Shown: positions 62,495 to 64,000 of the stretch, piece after piece
Position numbering within the stretch: the first letter of the stretch is position 1
How the letters are laid out: each line of letters starts with the position of its first letter
Source of the DNA: Trinickia soli
Lineage (GTDB): Bacteria; Pseudomonadota; Gammaproteobacteria; Burkholderiales; Burkholderiaceae
Direction: 5' to 3'
DNA length: 64,000 nt
Assembly: GCF_002879855.1 (NCBI RefSeq)
Contig: NZ_PNYB01000017.1
Span: 1-64,000, forward strand
The notes under the pieces: model-generated
The model's input: the letters and a program-made list of their open reading frames with translations, nothing else
Database searches by the model: none
Told to the model about the DNA's origin: nothing
Position numbers and translations under genes: made by a program

Positions 62495-62813
62495 GAGTTG
62501 CCTCATCGATGTGGTTGGCGTTGATCGTCGGCTACGCGCTACGCGCCGCCATCAGCACTATTGAAATCCCGCTTCTTATCGCGCGCGTATCCGCTTTCCC
62601 ATCGTTTTGTATCCGTTTGTACAAGTCCGCCGCCGCCCACTGCGCGGTGGCCAGCCGGGTTTTGTATCGGAATGTATCCGGGACGGCCCGCGACACATTC
62701 CGATTCTCTTTTGACCCTGCCGCGATACAAGCGCGATACGCCGCAGCGGTTTCATATGCACACCGGCCGACCCTTCCCGAGAGGCCTCCACTTAACCCAC
62801 AAGGAAACCGATC
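62495..62813. promoter_or_regulatory. Divergent regulatory region with three GTATC repeat pairs
   Basis: A 319-bp gap between the redoxin operon (minus) and ohr (plus). GTATC at 62609-62613 is followed 10 bp later by GTACA. GTATC occurs at 62664-62668 and 62674-62678, again 10 bp apart. On the minus strand GTATC occurs at 62739-62735 and 62728-62724, 11 bp apart. A further GTATC is at 62587-62591. Helix-phased direct repeats of this kind are typical of OmpR-family binding sites. TTGACC at 62711-62716 could be the ohr -35 element, with the third pair over the -10. Confidence 0.65.
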
Positions 62814-63221
62814 ATGTCCATTCTCTACACCGCCAAGACCTACACGACGGGCGGCCGCAATGGCCAATCGCGCAGCGACGACGGCCGCCTCGACATTGTG
62901 TTGTCCGCTCCGGGCTCCAACGGCGCGGGCACCAACCCGGAGCAACTGTTCGCCGCGGGCTGGTCGGCCTGTTTCATCGGCGCGATGACGCGCGCGGCCA
63001 AAGAGATCGGCCTCGCATTGCCCGCCGATGTGTCGGTCGCAGCCGAAGTCGATCTGGGCTCCGATGCCGAACAAGGCTATTTCCTGCAGGCGCGCCTGAA
63101 CGTCACGCTGCCTGGGCTCGAGCGTGCGGCGGCGCAGGCCATCGTCGATCGCGCCCACCAGCTTTGCCCCTATTCGAAGGCGACGCGCGGAAACATCAAC
63201 GCAGTCGTTACCGCACTCTAA
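62814..63221 (+). CDS. ohr: Organic hydroperoxide resistance protein
   Basis: A 135-residue OsmC/Ohr-family peroxidase. The catalytic Cys53 (AGWSACF) and Cys118 (LCPYSKATRGN) are both present, and the Ohr motif GTNPEQLFAAGW distinguishes it from OsmC. It reduces organic hydroperoxides with lipoyl-type thiols. No ohrR gene lies next to it, so control may fall to the divergent two-component system. Confidence 0.94.
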   Translation: MSILYTAKTYTTGGRNGQSRSDDGRLDIVLSAPGSNGAGTNPEQLFAAGWSACFIGAMTRAAKEIGLALPADVSVAAEVDLGSDAEQGYFLQARLNVTLPGLERAAAQAIVDRAHQLCPYSKATRGNINAVVTAL

Positions 63222-63283
63222 ATTCTTTCACTTTTATTTCTTACTTCTTTCATTTTTCCTTATACGTCTTGAAGGAGATCACC
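63222..63283 (+). other. Pyrimidine-rich leader between ohr and the hydrolase
   Basis: The 62-bp spacer consists almost entirely of C and T on the plus strand up to about 63260, then carries a GAAGGAGAT ribosome site before the hydrolase start. There is no hairpin, so it is not a standard intrinsic terminator. It is strikingly low in GC compared with its surroundings. Confidence 0.6.
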
Positions 63284-64000
63284 ATGAAACGCACCTATGC
63301 GGCGCTGGCCGCCTCGCTGGCCCTGGGCCTTGCCTGCTCGTTCTCGAGCGCGCAGGCCGACGAGCAATCGGCTCAGCCGTCGGCGTCGGCCGCCAGTTCT
63401 CAGGATCCCTGGGGACCGCTGAAACATGTTCATGCCGGCGTGCTCGATGTCGCCTATGCCGAAATGGGGCCGGCCGACGGGCCCGCCGTGATCCTTCTGC
63501 ACGGCTGGGCCGTACGACATTCACAGCTACGAAGCAGTGGCCCCGGCGCTGGCGGCGAAAGGCTATCGCGTCCTCGTGCCGTACGCTCGCGGTTACGGCG
63601 AGACGCGCTTTCTCTCCGATCGCACCGAGCGTAACGCCGAACCCGCCGCCCTCGCGCAAGACGTGATCGACTTCATGGATGCGCTTCATATTCAGAAGGC
63701 CGTATTCGGCGGCTTCGACTGGGGCGCGCGCTCGGCCGATATCGTCGCCACCCTCTGGCCCGAACGCGTCAAAGCATTGGTGACTGTCAGCGGTTACCTG
63801 ATCGGCAGCCAGGAAGCCGGCAAGGTGCCGTTGCCGCCCGCGGCCGAATTGCAATGGTGGTACCAGTATTACTTCGCCACCGAGCGCGGCCGCATTGGCT
63901 ATGGAAAATATCGTCACGATTTCGCCAAACTGATCTGGCAATTGGCGTCGCCGAAATGGAAGTTCGACGAAGCGACTTTCGACCGCAGCGCAGCCGCACT
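63284..64000 (+). pseudogene. Secreted alpha/beta hydrolase, frameshifted and running off the window
   Basis: The start at 63284 follows GAAGGAGAT and encodes a signal peptide (LAASLALGLACSFSSAQA). The hydrolase fold begins LDVAYAEMGPADGPAVILLHGW. At GGG 63507-63509 one extra base shifts the frame and a stop follows about 40 codons later. Deleting one G restores PYDIHSYEAVAPALAAKGY, then DVIDFMDALHIQKAVFGGFDWGARSAD, where the GFDWG elbow has Asp in the nucleophile position as in epoxide hydrolases and haloalkane dehalogenases. That frame stays open to the window end. It could be a true mutation or a sequence error. Confidence 0.8.

Noticed and set aside
62640-62813. An OhrR-type operator before ohr
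   Set aside because: I could not find the AT-rich palindrome bound by known OhrR proteins, and no ohrR gene is adjacent. The GTATC repeats are a better candidate.

Overview
The window is GC-rich chromosomal DNA from a betaproteobacterium, most likely Burkholderiaceae (Burkholderia, Paraburkholderia, Caballeronia or Trinickia type). This rests on the clustered pca genes, a porin of the 392-residue betaproteobacterial type, a DUF4148 protein, many MHS and ACS transporters and a Burkholderia-style type VI secretion locus. I found no tRNA, rRNA, insertion sequence, integrase or CRISPR array.

Region 1 (1-20.5 kb) is an aromatic-acid catabolic island. After a lemA-like gene and the start of its partner come pcaF, an IclR regulator, pcaD, pcaJ, pcaI, pcaG and pcaH, then divergent pcaQ, pcaB and pcaC. 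Together these encode every step from protocatechuate to succinyl-CoA plus acetyl-CoA. Beside them sit a porin, a fused 3-dehydroshikimate dehydratase, a type II dehydroquinase, an NAD-type quinate/shikimate dehydrogenase, an MFS transporter and a TetR regulator. These would feed quinate and shikimate into protocatechuate. An HPPD-family dioxygenase and an MHS transporter plus second IclR regulator complete the block. A recurring operator related to GTTCGATAATCGCAC lies upstream of pcaF/IclR, pcaIJ, pcaBC and, in a weaker form, the MHS transporter. pcaHG instead lies divergent to pcaQ.

Region 2 (20.6-29 kb) is mixed accessory content: a DUF4148 protein, a secreted cupredoxin, an ATP-grasp protein in locally AT-rich DNA, a drug-type MFS pump with a divergent LysR regulator, and an M20 amidohydrolase plus MHS transporter operon with its own LysR regulator.

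Region 3 (29-57 kb) is a type VI secretion locus. On the minus strand, in transcription order: tssJ, tssK, tssL, tssM, tagF, a Ser/Thr kinase with a PEGA domain, tssA, tssB, tssC, hcp, tssE, tssF, tssG, vgrG, a helical-repeat protein and a large Rhs effector. On the plus strand: a TPR lipoprotein, an FHA protein and a PP2C phosphatase. The kinase, FHA protein, phosphatase and TagF suggest post-translational control of firing. No tssH/clpV is present. The Rhs tail looks like a deaminase toxin with an altered zinc motif, and no immunity gene follows it.

Region 4 (57-64 kb) holds an aromatic aminotransferase, a small unknown protein, an FNR regulator with a complete iron-sulfur cysteine set, and a redoxin plus two-component operon. 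The last is divergent to ohr and an alpha/beta hydrolase broken by a one-base insertion. The redoxin-ohr intergenic region carries three pairs of GTATC repeats with 10-11 bp phasing, a plausible operator set for the adjacent response regulator.
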